DNA from: an uncultured bacterium
GTDB lineage: Bacteria > Verrucomicrobiota > Verrucomicrobiia > Verrucomicrobiales > Akkermansiaceae
Direction: 5' to 3'
DNA: 64,000 nt
Assembly: GCA_945831585.1 (NCBI GenBank)
Contig: CAMACY010000002.1
Coordinates: forward strand, 1 to 64,000
Positions within the stretch are counted from its first letter, which is position 1; every line of letters starts with the position of its first letter. Of this stretch, positions 23,531 to 32,589 are shown piece after piece. The translations under genes were made by a program, and so were the position numbers. The notes below the pieces were generated by a model that was not told the origin of the DNA, searched no databases, and was given only the letters and a program-made list of their open reading frames with translations.

Positions 23531-25636
23531 ATGTTGATTAATCGTGAGATTTCGTGGTTGGAGTTCAACCAGCGGGTGCTGAATCAGGCTCACCGGCAGG
23601 ATTTGCCCTTGCTCGAGCGCGTGAAGTTCCTGTCGATTACGGCGAGTAATCTGGATGAGTTTTTTCAGGTGCGCGTCGGGGGGCTGATGCTGCTGCGCCG
23701 CAGCGGTAAGCCGCGCCGGGATTTGACGGGGCTCTCGCCCGCCGAGCAGTTGGAGCGCATCGGGCAGCGGGCGGAGCGCATGGTGGCTGAGCAGTATGCT
23801 CTGCTGGAGGAGCTGCGCCCCTTGCTGGAGGAGGCGGGGCTCTACCCCCGCTCCATGAGCTCGCTGAATGAGGCGCAGCGGGGGGCTTTGGAGACCTATT
23901 TCGCAGCGGATGTGGCGCCGCTGCTCACGCCCATGGCGATGGAGACGGAGCAGCCGCCCGTGCTGCCGAATCTCAGCCTGATTCTCGCGCTGGAATTGCA
24001 GGCAGAGGGGGCAGAGAGCAGTCGCTTGGTGGCGGTGACGCTGCCCGAGCAGCTCCCGCGTTGTGTGCATGCGGCGGTGTTGGGGCGCGATGCCTATGTG
24101 TTGCTGGAGGATTTGGTGATGACCTTCATCGACAAGTTGTTCCCGCAGGAGCGGCTGTTGAACATGCTGCCGTTCCGCGTGACGCGCAACGGCGATATCG
24201 CTGTGATGGAGGAGGAGGGGGGCGATTTTGCCCGCGAGATGGAGGAGGTGTTGGTGGCGCGCAAGTTTTCCGAGTGCGTGCGGCTGGAGCTGCCGCTGGG
24301 GGGCGATGCGGCGCTGGCCGCGCGTGTGGTGCACATGGTGGGTGGTGAGGAGGCGGCGTTGTTCCGCGTTCCGGGCATGTTGAGGTTGGTCGATTTGCAG
24401 CGTTTGGTTTTTGAGCCCGGTCACGAGCAGCTCAAGGTGGAGCCCTGGGTGAGTGCTTGGCCGGCGGATGTCGATCCCGATTTGTCGATGTTTGAGAATA
24501 TCGCGCAGGGGGATATTCTCATCCACAATCCCTTCGAGTCTTACGAGCCCGTGGTGCGCTTGGCGGAGGAGGCTGCCGCCGACCCTGACACGCTGGCCAT
24601 CAAGCAGGTGCTGTACCGCACGGCGCCCAACTCGCGCTTTATCGCGGCACTGTGCCGTGCGGCGGAGTCGGGCAAGCAAGTGACGGTGCTGGTGGAGCTC
24701 AAGGCGCGCTTTGATGAGCGCTTGAACCTGGCGCAGGCGGAGAAGTTACAGCGCGCGGGGGTGCAGGTGATTTACGGGGTGCGCGGGTTTAAGACACATG
24801 CCAAAATCATGCTGATTGTGCGGCGGGAGAATGGGACGCTGCGCCGCTATTGCCACTTTGGCACGGGTAATTACAACGAGAAGACCGCGCGCCTGTACAG
24901 TGATCTTTCGCTGCTGACCTGCGAGGAGGCTTTCGGCGCGGATGCCTCGCAGTTTTTTAATTCGGTGACGGGGCTGACGCGGTTGACGAGTTTTCGCCGC
25001 CTGTTTCCGAGCCCGGCGCTGATGAAGGCGCGGCTGCTGGAGCTGGTGGAGGCCGAGACGCGGCGCGCGCGCCAGGGGGAGCGCGCGCAGATCCGCGCCA
25101 AGATGAACTCGCTCAACGATGTGGAGATGATGGAGGCGCTGGAGCGCGCAGCGGAGGCCGGGGTGCAGATTCGCCTCAACATTCGCGGCATTTGCTGCTG
25201 GGCGCCCACGAGTGCGCGCGGGCGCGCCTGCACGAGGATTGTGTCCATCGTGGATCGCTACCTGGAGCATGCGCGCATTTTCAGCTTCTACAACGGGGGC
25301 AGCCCGCTGTGCTTTATCGCCAGCGCGGATTGGATGAGCCGCAACCTCGACCGACGCGTGGAGCTGATGGTGCCCATCGAGGAGCCGCGTTTGGCACTAC
25401 GCGTGCGGCAGATTCTCGACGCCTGCTTCAAGGATTCGCGGCAGGCTTCGGTGATGGAGCCGGACGGCAGCTCGCACCCCGTGCCGCGCGGGCGCGCCTT
25501 TGCCATGCAGGCTTATTTGCAGCATCAGGCCAAACGCCGGGCTCGCACGCGCGAGCTGAGCCGCCGCCAAACGCTGGAGCCACACCGCCCCAAGCGCCGC
25601 CGCCGCTCCCCCCTCCCGCCGGAGGCGGAGAGCTGA
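23531..25636 (+). CDS. ppk1: Polyphosphate kinase 1
   Basis: PPK1 reversibly makes inorganic polyphosphate from ATP. The 701-residue product has the family length. It has the N-terminal NREISWLEFNQRVL and SNLDEFFQVRV segments and two phospholipase-D-like domains. The autophosphorylated-His segment is RYCHFGTGNYNEKTARLYSD, and a second His/Arg motif region carries RNLDRRVELMVPI. The C-terminal about 40 residues are Arg-rich and Pro-rich. MLINREISW at 23531 is preferred because the family begins there and the promoter sits immediately upstream. Confidence 0.95.
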   Translation: MLINREISWLEFNQRVLNQAHRQDLPLLERVKFLSITASNLDEFFQVRVGGLMLLRRSGKPRRDLTGLSPAEQLERIGQRAERMVAEQYALLEELRPLLEEAGLYPRSMSSLNEAQRGALETYFAADVAPLLTPMAMETEQPPVLPNLSLILALELQAEGAESSRLVAVTLPEQLPRCVHAAVLGRDAYVLLEDLVMTFIDKLFPQERLLNMLPFRVTRNGDIAVMEEEGGDFAREMEEVLVARKFSECVRLELPLGGDAALAARVVHMVGGEEAALFRVPGMLRLVDLQRLVFEPGHEQLKVEPWVSAWPADVDPDLSMFENIAQGDILIHNPFESYEPVVRLAEEAAADPDTLAIKQVLYRTAPNSRFIAALCRAAESGKQVTVLVELKARFDERLNLAQAEKLQRAGVQVIYGVRGFKTHAKIMLIVRRENGTLRRYCHFGTGNYNEKTARLYSDLSLLTCEEAFGADASQFFNSVTGLTRLTSFRRLFPSPALMKARLLELVEAETRRARQGERAQIRAKMNSLNDVEMMEALERAAEAGVQIRLNIRGICCWAPTSARGRACTRIVSIVDRYLEHARIFSFYNGGSPLCFIASADWMSRNLDRRVELMVPIEEPRLALRVRQILDACFKDSRQASVMEPDGSSHPVPRGRAFAMQAYLQHQAKRRARTRELSRRQTLEPHRPKRRRRSPLPPEAES

Positions 25637-25702
25637 GGGCGGGAGGGCTCGCGGCGCAGGGGATGCATGGCGGTGCGGGACGGGAGGGCTCGCGTCGGGG
25701 GC

Positions 25703-27244
25703 TTACTCCGTCGTTTCGCTGCTCAGCACGCGCAGGGCAGGGATGCCGCGGCGGCGCAGCTGCTCATCGCTGGCATCGGCGGTGCGGCGGTCTAGGTAGA
25801 GCTCGTAGGGGGCTTTGTTGATGCGGATGCGGATGATGTTGTCCTCCGTGTCGCGCTCGAGCAGCTCGGCCAGCTCATCGAGGTGGTGCACCGTGCAGCC
25901 GTTGACGGCGGTGACCAGCGCCTCGCCGGCTTGCTCGTAGCCGGAGGTGGCGGGGGTGGGGATGACGAGGGTGAGGGCAACGGGTTCGCGGATGCCCTGC
26001 TCACTCAGCTTGGTCTCCTGCTGCTGCGCGCGGAGGAAGGCGAGGGGGATTCCCGTGTTGTTATTTTTCTTCAGGGCATCGATATAGGTGGCATCGAGGG
26101 GTTGGAAGACGAGCCCACCGCGGATGATGTAGCGCGGGCGGCTGCCGGGTTCTGCGACGGCACGGAGCCCGCTGCGGAGCACATCGCGGTTGAGGGGAAC
26201 CTGCAGCTCCTGCTGCTCGCCCCGGCGGCGGATGCTTAGCGTGAGCTCCTCCCCCAAGGGCTTGAGGATGCTCAGCAGCGAGCCTGCCGCGCAGCGCCCG
26301 TAGAGGGGGTGCTCGCAGCGTCCGCTCGCATCGATGGGCATGCCCTCGATGGTGGTGATGACGTCCCCTTCCTGCAGCCCGGCTGCCGCGGCTGCTCCCC
26401 CCGGAAAGACGCGGGAGATGTAGAGCCCGCCGGAGCCTTCGGTCAAGCCGAGGTAGTGGTGCAGCACCGGATCCTGAACGGCGCGGAGCTGCACCCCCAA
26501 CAGGGGGGTGCCTGTCTGCTCCTCGCGCAGGAAGCGGGCGATGAGCTCTGCGTTGACGATGTTGAGCTGCTCGCCGCTCCCGGAGGTGGCGAGCCCCACC
26601 AGTTTGCCCTCGCGGATGACGGGGGTGCCGGGACCGCTCCCCTCGGGGAGTCGCTCGACTTGCAGCATCAGCTGCGGCACATTCCCCGAGACGCCGCAGA
26701 CTTCGCCCCGGCGGGCAAAGGCGTGCAGCCCGTTGGCCTTGCCCACGACATCGGCGGTGTCGCCGAGCTTCAGCGGGCTGCCGATGGCAAGCTCGGGCAT
26801 GTCGTGGAAGAGGGCGGCGGCATCGGCCTCCTGCGCCACGCTGAGCAGCGCCAGGTTGAGATCGCGGTCGCAGCGCAGGACGCGCGCGGGGACGCTGAGC
26901 GAGTCATCGGGCAGCGAGAGCTCGGCGTAGGTGGCGGCGGTGAGCGGCTCGGCGGTGCTGAGCACCAGCCCGCGCCCCAGGTAGATGCCGAGGGCTTTCC
27001 TGTAGCGCATCTCCTGCTTGAGCCAGGGAACCAGCCGGTTGTAGTCCTGTTGCGCGGTGCGCACGAGCACGAGCCCGCGCGCCGCCTCGGCGGAGGGCGA
27101 TGCCGCCGGCTCGGCGGGAGCCGCCTGCGCCGGAGCCGGGGTGGCGGGGGCGGGGCGGTGCGCATCGGGTGCGGTGCGCGGGGTGGGTTTGCAGGCCGCG
27201 AGCGCGAGGCCGCATAGTGCCGGCAGAATCAGAGAGCGAGACAT
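25703..27244 (-). CDS. Deg-like PDZ lipoprotein, catalytically dead
   Basis: The 513-residue product has a signal peptide and a lipobox-like LAAC (Cys at about 18), a Pro/Ala linker, a trypsin-like domain and two PDZ-type regions. One of these has GGAAAAAGLQEGDVITTIEGMP, and RYIIRGGLVFQPL begins the C-terminal DegP-type module. The protease triad is lost. The His-loop reads LVLSTAEPLTAA, and the serine position in the GNSGGP equivalent reads as Pro205 (GSGPGTPV). The Asp segment (DLNLALLSV) remains. It lies 17 bases after an intact Deg protease gene in the same operon. It is likely a regulatory or scaffold partner. Confidence 0.8.
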   Translation of the reverse strand: MSRSLILPALCGLALAACKPTPRTAPDAHRPAPATPAPAQAAPAEPAASPSAEAARGLVLVRTAQQDYNRLVPWLKQEMRYRKALGIYLGRGLVLSTAEPLTAATYAELSLPDDSLSVPARVLRCDRDLNLALLSVAQEADAAALFHDMPELAIGSPLKLGDTADVVGKANGLHAFARRGEVCGVSGNVPQLMLQVERLPEGSGPGTPVIREGKLVGLATSGSGEQLNIVNAELIARFLREEQTGTPLLGVQLRAVQDPVLHHYLGLTEGSGGLYISRVFPGGAAAAAGLQEGDVITTIEGMPIDASGRCEHPLYGRCAAGSLLSILKPLGEELTLSIRRRGEQQELQVPLNRDVLRSGLRAVAEPGSRPRYIIRGGLVFQPLDATYIDALKKNNNTGIPLAFLRAQQQETKLSEQGIREPVALTLVIPTPATSGYEQAGEALVTAVNGCTVHHLDELAELLERDTEDNIIRIRINKAPYELYLDRRTADASDEQLRRRGIPALRVLSSETTE

Positions 27245-27261
27245 GGCAGAAGAGGGGAAAT

Positions 27262-29115
27262 TTAGGGGATGAGCCGCGCGTGAGCCGGCAGGTTGTAGTG
27301 GGCGCGGATACGCGCGTTGGCGGTGTCGATGACGGCGTTGTCAAAGACCAGCGGCAGCGGGGCATCGGCCAGCTCGATGACGGTGTAGGGCGGGCGTTCG
27401 CTGCCCTCGGTCGGGTAGAGCAGCTCGGCGAGCTGCGACAGCCCGGTGACGGGGACACCGTTGACCTTCGTGACGACGCGACGCCCGAAGTTGGCGAAGC
27501 GGGCGTTGACCTCATCGCGGAGCACGTTGGTGAGCATCACGATGTCGTTCTGCTCGGTGCCCCGCCCGCTGCGCAGGTGGGCGTCTGCCTCGAGGGCAAC
27601 GCCCGCCTCGGTGATGCCGTGCGCCTGCGCTACATCCACCCCCAGCGGTTGGAAGACCAGACCGCCGAAGACGATGTAGCGCGGCTGCTCATCGTAAATT
27701 TTGGCGGTGAGCCGCTGGCTCTTCAACGGGGCGAGGGTGACATCGACGCTGAGCCGCTGCCCGGCGCGCAAGAGTTCGAAGCGGATCACATCGCCGCTGA
27801 AAGCGCGCTCGGCCAGTTCCTGAAGCGCGACGCGCACGCCGTCCAGCTCAATCATGCCGGAGCTGTCCACGGGGTGTCCCCCGACGGTCAGCACGATGTC
27901 CCCGACTTGTAGGGCGCCGTCGCAGCTGCTGCCCTCGATGACATCGGCCACGCGGCAGCCCATGCCGTCATCGGGCAGTCCCGCATGGCGGCGCAGGGCG
28001 GGGTTGGAAGAGTCCTCAAAGAGGGCTCCCAACTCTGTGTAGCCGTCGTAGTGCCCGTCCTCGATGTCGCGCAGAAAGTGGCGGATAACGGGGATGGGGA
28101 TCATGTAGCCCGTGGCGTTGGCGCCTTGCAGCCCTTGGAAAGCGACCCCAACCACCACATCGTCCTTCAGCACGGGGCCGCCGCTGTTGCCGGGGTTGAT
28201 GGCGGCATCGATCTGCACAGCCAGGTGCGATTGGTTTCGGGGGTGAGAGTAGGGGATGGTGTCGATGCGCGAGACAATGCCGCGCGTGACGGAGAGTCGG
28301 CGGCCGCCCATGGGGTAGCCCACGGCGCGCACGGCGTCCTCCAGCTGCGGCAACTCGCTGCCGAGTTTCAGGCAGGGGATGTCGGCAAAGGAACTCGCAT
28401 CTTCCACCTCCAGTAGAGCCAAATCAGCATCGTGGGCGATGAACTTGACGCGCGCGGGGATTTTGCGCGCATCGCCGTAGGGGGCAATGAGGATGCGCTC
28501 GGCGTTGGAGACAACGTGAGCATTGGTCAGGAAACGCCCCGGCGCCACCATGAAGCCCGTGCCGTTGCCTTGGGCGTACTCCCCGGTGTTCCAGGGAATG
28601 TCAAAATCCGGCTGTTGCTGCGCGACTTCGACCTTGACGATGCTGCGGTAGGCTGCTTGCGCGTCGGTGGCAGCGGGGGGAGCAGGCGGCGCGGGCTCCT
28701 GGTCAGGTGCTGCGAGCTCTCCGGCAGGCGGCGCAGCTTGCTTGGCGGGTGCTTCTTCGGCGGGCTGGGTCGCAGCCTTGGCGGGTGCCGCAGGGGTATC
28801 GGCAGGCGGCGCAGCTTGCTTGGCGGGTGTTTCTTCGGCGGGCGGGGTCGCAGCCTCGGCGGGTGTTTCTCCGGCAGGCGGCGCAGCTTGCTCGGCGGGT
28901 GCTTCTTCGGTGGGCGGGGCCGCAGCCTCGGCGGGTGCCGCAGGGGTATCGGCAGGCGGCGCAACGTGTTCGGCGGGCGCTTCGGGCGTGGGGCAAACAG
29001 CGTCCGGGGCTGTGGCCGGAGCTTGTTCCGCCGTCGGGGCTTCGGGAAGCGCTTCCTGAGCGCAGAGCGGAAGAGCTGCCAGCAGGGCGAGGGGCGTCAG
29101 GGAAAAGAATTTCAC
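27262..29115 (-). CDS. Secreted Deg/HtrA-type serine protease with Pro/Ala repeat linker
   Basis: The 617-residue product has a signal peptide ending near LPLCAQEA. A long Ala/Pro/Glu repeat region follows at about 25-155. The trypsin-like domain has an intact triad: His200 (FLTNAHVVS), Asp231 (DADLALLEV) and Ser311 (GNSGGPV). PDZ-type domains follow, with RYIVFGGLVFQPLG in the C-terminal module as in plant-type Deg proteases. It probably degrades misfolded envelope proteins. GTG 29115 is the start: a consensus promoter ends 6 bases upstream. It is the first gene of a two-gene operon with the dead paralogue. Confidence 0.88.
   Translation of the reverse strand: MKFFSLTPLALLAALPLCAQEALPEAPTAEQAPATAPDAVCPTPEAPAEHVAPPADTPAAPAEAAAPPTEEAPAEQAAPPAGETPAEAATPPAEETPAKQAAPPADTPAAPAKAATQPAEEAPAKQAAPPAGELAAPDQEPAPPAPPAATDAQAAYRSIVKVEVAQQQPDFDIPWNTGEYAQGNGTGFMVAPGRFLTNAHVVSNAERILIAPYGDARKIPARVKFIAHDADLALLEVEDASSFADIPCLKLGSELPQLEDAVRAVGYPMGGRRLSVTRGIVSRIDTIPYSHPRNQSHLAVQIDAAINPGNSGGPVLKDDVVVGVAFQGLQGANATGYMIPIPVIRHFLRDIEDGHYDGYTELGALFEDSSNPALRRHAGLPDDGMGCRVADVIEGSSCDGALQVGDIVLTVGGHPVDSSGMIELDGVRVALQELAERAFSGDVIRFELLRAGQRLSVDVTLAPLKSQRLTAKIYDEQPRYIVFGGLVFQPLGVDVAQAHGITEAGVALEADAHLRSGRGTEQNDIVMLTNVLRDEVNARFANFGRRVVTKVNGVPVTGLSQLAELLYPTEGSERPPYTVIELADAPLPLVFDNAVIDTANARIRAHYNLPAHARLIP
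28724..28975. repeat. 78/72/78-bp in-frame tandem repeat
   Basis: Units begin with GCAGGCGGCGCAGCTTG or a close variant at 28724, 28802, 28874 and 28952, giving periods of 78, 72 and 78 bases, all multiples of 3. They encode 24-26-residue blocks of the APPADTPAAPAEAA type in the linker of the Deg protease. Confidence 0.85.
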
Positions 29116-29121
29116 GCTGAC

Positions 29122-29150
29122 ATTCTGCCTCGCCCGGCAGAGCCTGTCAA
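29122..29150 (-). promoter_or_regulatory. promoter of Deg protease operon (leaderless)
   Basis: Minus-strand -35 TTGACA (29145-29150), 17-base spacer and -10 CAGAAT (29122-29127), then 6 bases to GTG 29115. Confidence 0.82.
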
Positions 29151-29185
29151 GTGCAAAGACCGCGAGGGCGTGGCTCCGCACTTGC

Positions 29186-29662
29186 TCATTCCCAAAGGTA
29201 GGATTGCTCGGAGTCGACGAGCTTGCCGTCGCAATAGAGCTCGATTTTCCAGGAGAGAATGTCCCCCCTGCGGGCGCGTTCGGCTCCCGCAAAGAAGAAA
29301 TGCTCGCGGTGGCTGCCGCTGCTCTCGCGGGGCTCGCGGTAGTCGATACGACGCTCGAGAACCTGCGGCCCCGTGCTTGCTTGGGTGTAGTGCATGACGA
29401 GGCTTACGGGTTTGGTCGGTTCGCTGTCGTACCAGCGCACGAAGTAGTAGTCGCCCAATTTGTCGCGGCGTTCGTGGTCCGAATTGCTCTCAAAGAGGAC
29501 ATAGCGAGCGTTGGCGCGCAGGGGCGAGCTTTTCCATTCAAAGCCCGGTGTTTCGGTCGTTTTGAGGGGGAGATCCGCCACGGAGGTGATGCGCGTCTTT
29601 TGCTCCTGGCAGGAGAGGAGCGCAGCAGAGAGGAGGAACAGGGGGAGCAATCGGCGGAGCAT
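29186..29662 (-). CDS. Putative lipoprotein
   Basis: The 158-residue product has a signal peptide with lipobox LLSC (Cys at about 18), then a beta-rich domain with many charged residues (YVLFESNSDHERRDKLGDYY, ILSWKIELYCDGKLVDSEQS). No family is recognised. ATG 29662 is fixed by a promoter ending 6 bases upstream. It is monocistronic. Its promoter lies 87 bases from the uvrC promoter, pointing the other way. Confidence 0.7.
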   Translation of the reverse strand: MLRRLLPLFLLSAALLSCQEQKTRITSVADLPLKTTETPGFEWKSSPLRANARYVLFESNSDHERRDKLGDYYFVRWYDSEPTKPVSLVMHYTQASTGPQVLERRIDYREPRESSGSHREHFFFAGAERARRGDILSWKIELYCDGKLVDSEQSYLWE

Positions 29663-29668
29663 GCTCCC

Positions 29669-29697
29669 ATTTAATATCAAGGTCGGGCTGTTGTCAA
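29669..29697 (-). promoter_or_regulatory. promoter of lipoprotein gene (leaderless)
   Basis: Minus-strand -35 TTGACA (29692-29697), 17-base spacer and -10 TTAAAT (29669-29674), then 6 bases to ATG 29662. Confidence 0.8.
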
Positions 29698-29782
29698 ACG
29701 CAAAGAGCCGCAACGCCCCACGGCACGGTATCTTCCGCTGCGGGCAGGGCAGGGGAATGTCGCGCGGTGGGGCATTCGGTGG

Positions 29783-29811
29783 TTGCGGGCGCGCGCGCCT
29801 TGTGCTAGGAT
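29783..29811 (+). promoter_or_regulatory. promoter of uvrC (leaderless)
   Basis: The -35 is TTGCGG (29783-29788), the spacer 17 bases and the -10 TAGGAT (29806-29811), then 6 bases to ATG 29818. Confidence 0.72.
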
Positions 29812-29817
29812 GCGCGC

Positions 29818-31368
29818 ATGGCAGGGGTGAATCTGAAAGCCAAGTGGCGCACGACGCCGCATTGCCCGGGGGTATACCTGATGAAGGACGCGGGCGGTGG
29901 GGTGATTTATGTGGGCAAGGCCAAGGATTTGCACCGCCGCTTGGCCAATTATTTTTCGCCGAGCCGCCAGACGCTGGAGAACGGCAAGACGCGCGCGCTG
30001 ATTGCGGCCATCGAGGATTTCGATTGGTATGAGGTGCGCAATGAGAGCGAGTCGCTGCTCTTGGAACAGAAGCTCATCAAGGAGTATCGCCCGCACTACA
30101 ATATCCAGCTCAAGGATGACAAGCGCTACCTGCTGCTGCGGGCGACGCGGCAGGAGCCGCTGCCGCGCTTCGCGACGGTGCGCCTGCGCCGCGAGGACGG
30201 CGCGCGCTACCTCGGCCCTTTTGTGCATGCGGCGGCGCTCAAGGACACGGTGGAGTGGCTCAACCATCGCTTTCGGCTCCGCACCTGCACCTGTCGGCAC
30301 CCGGGGGAGGAGGAGTACCGCCACTGCCACGATGATGTGATTCGCCACTGCTCGGCTCCCTGCGTGGGGCGCATCAGCGAGGAGGCGTATCGCGAGCAGT
30401 TCGAGGCGGCGCTGGGGCTGCTGGAGGGGCGGGGGCGCCGCGAGCATCTGGAGGCGTTGACGGAGGAGATGACGGCGGCGGCCGAGGCGCTGGACTTTGA
30501 GCGGGCGGCGCGCTTGCGCGATATTCGCGAGAATATCCGCAAGACGCTGGAGCCTGCGCGTGTGTTTTCCGGGCGAGTGCCGGATCTGCCGGGGACGGTG
30601 AATCCCGATGCCGATTTGGCGGAGTTGGCGCAGCTGTTGGGGATGGAGGTGCCGCCGACGGTGATGGAGTGTTTCGATATTTCCAATTTGTCGGACAACC
30701 ACATCGTGGCGTCGATGGTGCGTTTTACGCAGGGGCGCCCGGAGCCCCGTGCGTACCGCCGCTACCGCATTCGCGGGGTGGAGGGGCAGAATGATTTCGC
30801 GAGCATGCTGGAGGTGGTGCGGCGCCGTTACAGCCGCATTGTGCATGAGAGCGCGGCGGTGGCGGAAAAGCCCGAGGGTATGGATTTATACGCGTGGCTG
30901 CGCGCTTTGGGTGCGGAGGGGCGCGCACCCATCACGGTGCCGGATTTGGTGGTGGTGGATGGTGGCAAGGGGCAGTTGGCGGTGGCGAGCCGGGTGCTGG
31001 CGGACATCGGGCTGGGGGGGATGCCGCTGTTGGGGCTGGCGAAGCGCAACGAGGAGCTCTATGTGCCGGGGTGCGAGGAGCCGCTGCGGGTGTCGCGCGA
31101 GTGTGGGGCGCTGCGCCTGTTGCAGCGCCTGCGCGATGAGGCACATCGTTTCGCGAACAATTACAACGAGCTGCTGGTGCGCAAGAGGGTGCGCGAGAGT
31201 AAGTTGGACGCCTTTCCGGGGATGACACCCAAGCGCAAGGAGTTGCTGCTGGCGCGTTTCCGCACGGTGCCGGGAATTCGCAGCCGCCGTGCGGAGGAGA
31301 TTGCGGCGTTGCCGGGGATTTCGCTCGCCTGGGCGGAGCGTTTTGTGGCGTGGCTGGCGGAGCATTGA
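29818..31368 (+). CDS. uvrC: UvrABC excinuclease subunit C
   Basis: UvrC makes both incisions in nucleotide excision repair. The 516-residue protein has, in order, a GIY-YIG nuclease domain (CPGVYLMKDAGGGVIYVGKA), a Cys cluster region (TCTCRHPG, HCSAPCVGR), a UVR motif (LTEEMTAAAEALDFERAARLR) and the RNase-H-like 5' incision domain (MECFDISNLSDNHIVASMV, PDLVVVDGGKGQ). C-terminal helix-hairpin-helices follow (TVPGIRSRRAEEIAALPGIS). It is shorter than the E. coli protein (about 610) but no domain is missing. Confidence 0.95.
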   Translation: MAGVNLKAKWRTTPHCPGVYLMKDAGGGVIYVGKAKDLHRRLANYFSPSRQTLENGKTRALIAAIEDFDWYEVRNESESLLLEQKLIKEYRPHYNIQLKDDKRYLLLRATRQEPLPRFATVRLRREDGARYLGPFVHAAALKDTVEWLNHRFRLRTCTCRHPGEEEYRHCHDDVIRHCSAPCVGRISEEAYREQFEAALGLLEGRGRREHLEALTEEMTAAAEALDFERAARLRDIRENIRKTLEPARVFSGRVPDLPGTVNPDADLAELAQLLGMEVPPTVMECFDISNLSDNHIVASMVRFTQGRPEPRAYRRYRIRGVEGQNDFASMLEVVRRRYSRIVHESAAVAEKPEGMDLYAWLRALGAEGRAPITVPDLVVVDGGKGQLAVASRVLADIGLGGMPLLGLAKRNEELYVPGCEEPLRVSRECGALRLLQRLRDEAHRFANNYNELLVRKRVRESKLDAFPGMTPKRKELLLARFRTVPGIRSRRAEEIAALPGISLAWAERFVAWLAEH

Positions 31369-31392
31369 GGCGTTCCGCCACGCATAAAAAAA

Positions 31393-31416
31393 CGCTGCTC
31401 CTTGTGGGGAGCAGCG
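31393..31416 (-). terminator. terminator between uvrC and outer-membrane protein gene
   Basis: A perfect 9-bp stem (31393-31401 with 31408-31416) is followed by a T-run on the minus strand. It sits between convergent gene ends. Confidence 0.78.
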
Positions 31417-31442
31417 GATGTCATGGAAGAGGGCTGCGCGGT

Positions 31443-32330
31443 TCAGAAGCGGTAGCCCAAGCCGAATTGCAGCACGGGGTAGACGTGAAGATTGTCGGCG
31501 ACTTTGAAGAAGTCCTTGCCTTCCTCACGAACGGAGTGCTCCAGCGAACTGTTGTCGACGGCAACCCAGTTCCCCATCGGATCCTTCATTTGGATGTTAT
31601 CGGAGGCGTTGACCTTCAGTTTGCCCGAACCAATGAAGTTGACACCCAAATCGGCTGTGAAGTAGAAACTGCGATCCCCATCGCCATCGGATGACCAGCC
31701 GATGCCCAGGTAAGGTTGCACGGTGTTCCAGCTGTATTTGCCGTTGATATCGCCTTCGGAGCCAAGCGCTCTGTAAGTCACCCCGCCGAATTCGTATTCT
31801 TTGTTGGCAAGCTGAGCAATGCCGTTTCCGGAGGCTTTCAGGTGCGTCTTCGCTTTGAGTTCCATGTTCGAGAAGTTCAGACCGCCGGAGACGCGGAACG
31901 TGCCGCCGAAGGGATGGACATCCAAAATGATGCCCGCGTTGTTGCCGTCGAACTCGAACTTGGCATCAGCCTTTGCATCGTATGCAAAGTTTTGCGCGTT
32001 GAGTTGGCCCCATTGTTCATTGCGGTCGTAGGCGAGGTAGGCCCCGCGGAGTCGCATTTTAAGGTATTTGTTGAACTCATACCCCACGCTCAGCCCGGCG
32101 CCTTGCGTGCCGACGTTGATGTCGAACAAGATGCCAATCGCATCTGCCTCCGGGGTGTCGATGACGCTTTGTTCCGTGGCGATGGTGGGTTCTGCAGCTG
32201 ACTGCGTCGGAGCCGCCGTAGCATCATCGGCAGCTTTCAGCGCAGGATCGTGGATGCTGGTGGCAGCTTCCTCCGCTGCCAGCAGGGTGGGCACAAGGGT
32301 GATGGCAACACAAATGGGATGGAGCCTCAT
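31443..32330 (-). CDS. Outer-membrane beta-barrel protein
   Basis: The 295-residue product has a signal peptide (MRLHPICVAITLVPTLLAA), an Ala/Thr-rich spacer and then alternating aromatic/polar strands (GLSVGYEFNKYLKMRLRGAY, FYFTADLGVNFIGSG). It ends in the barrel-type FGLGYRF with terminal Phe, the usual BAM recognition end. It is probably an eight-stranded barrel of unknown ligand. It has its own promoter and terminator. Confidence 0.78.
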   Translation of the reverse strand: MRLHPICVAITLVPTLLAAEEAATSIHDPALKAADDATAAPTQSAAEPTIATEQSVIDTPEADAIGILFDINVGTQGAGLSVGYEFNKYLKMRLRGAYLAYDRNEQWGQLNAQNFAYDAKADAKFEFDGNNAGIILDVHPFGGTFRVSGGLNFSNMELKAKTHLKASGNGIAQLANKEYEFGGVTYRALGSEGDINGKYSWNTVQPYLGIGWSSDGDGDRSFYFTADLGVNFIGSGKLKVNASDNIQMKDPMGNWVAVDNSSLEHSVREEGKDFFKVADNLHVYPVLQFGLGYRF

Positions 32331-32362
32331 AAAGAAAGAAATGATAGATGTTAGAGGTGGTG

Positions 32363-32391
32363 ATTCTAACATTGCCCGGGCTGCGTGTCAA
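32363..32391 (-). promoter_or_regulatory. promoter of outer-membrane barrel gene
   Basis: Minus-strand -35 TTGACA (32386-32391), 17-base spacer and -10 TAGAAT (32363-32368). The leader is about 25 nt and pyrimidine-rich. Confidence 0.85.
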
Positions 32392-32534
32392 GATGATGGG
32401 GCTCAATTTTTAGGCTCGACGCCACATGCCGGGACGCGGAAACTTGTTTTTCGGCGGAATGAAGTGGATGTTGCCGGGGAGCTTTGCCTCCATCAACACG
32501 TTCCGTGCAGACTTCCGGGAGGGGGGGGATGTAA

Positions 32535-32567
32535 AAGGGCGCGCGGCTCCTCCTACCGCGCGCCCTT
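32535..32567 (-). terminator. terminator of small membrane protein gene
   Basis: A perfect 12-bp G+C-rich stem (32535-32546 with 32556-32567) is followed on the minus strand by TTTT. It lies 22 bases past the stop at 32590. Confidence 0.65.
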
Positions 32568-32589
32568 GCCGTCCTCGGTGGGCGGCCGT

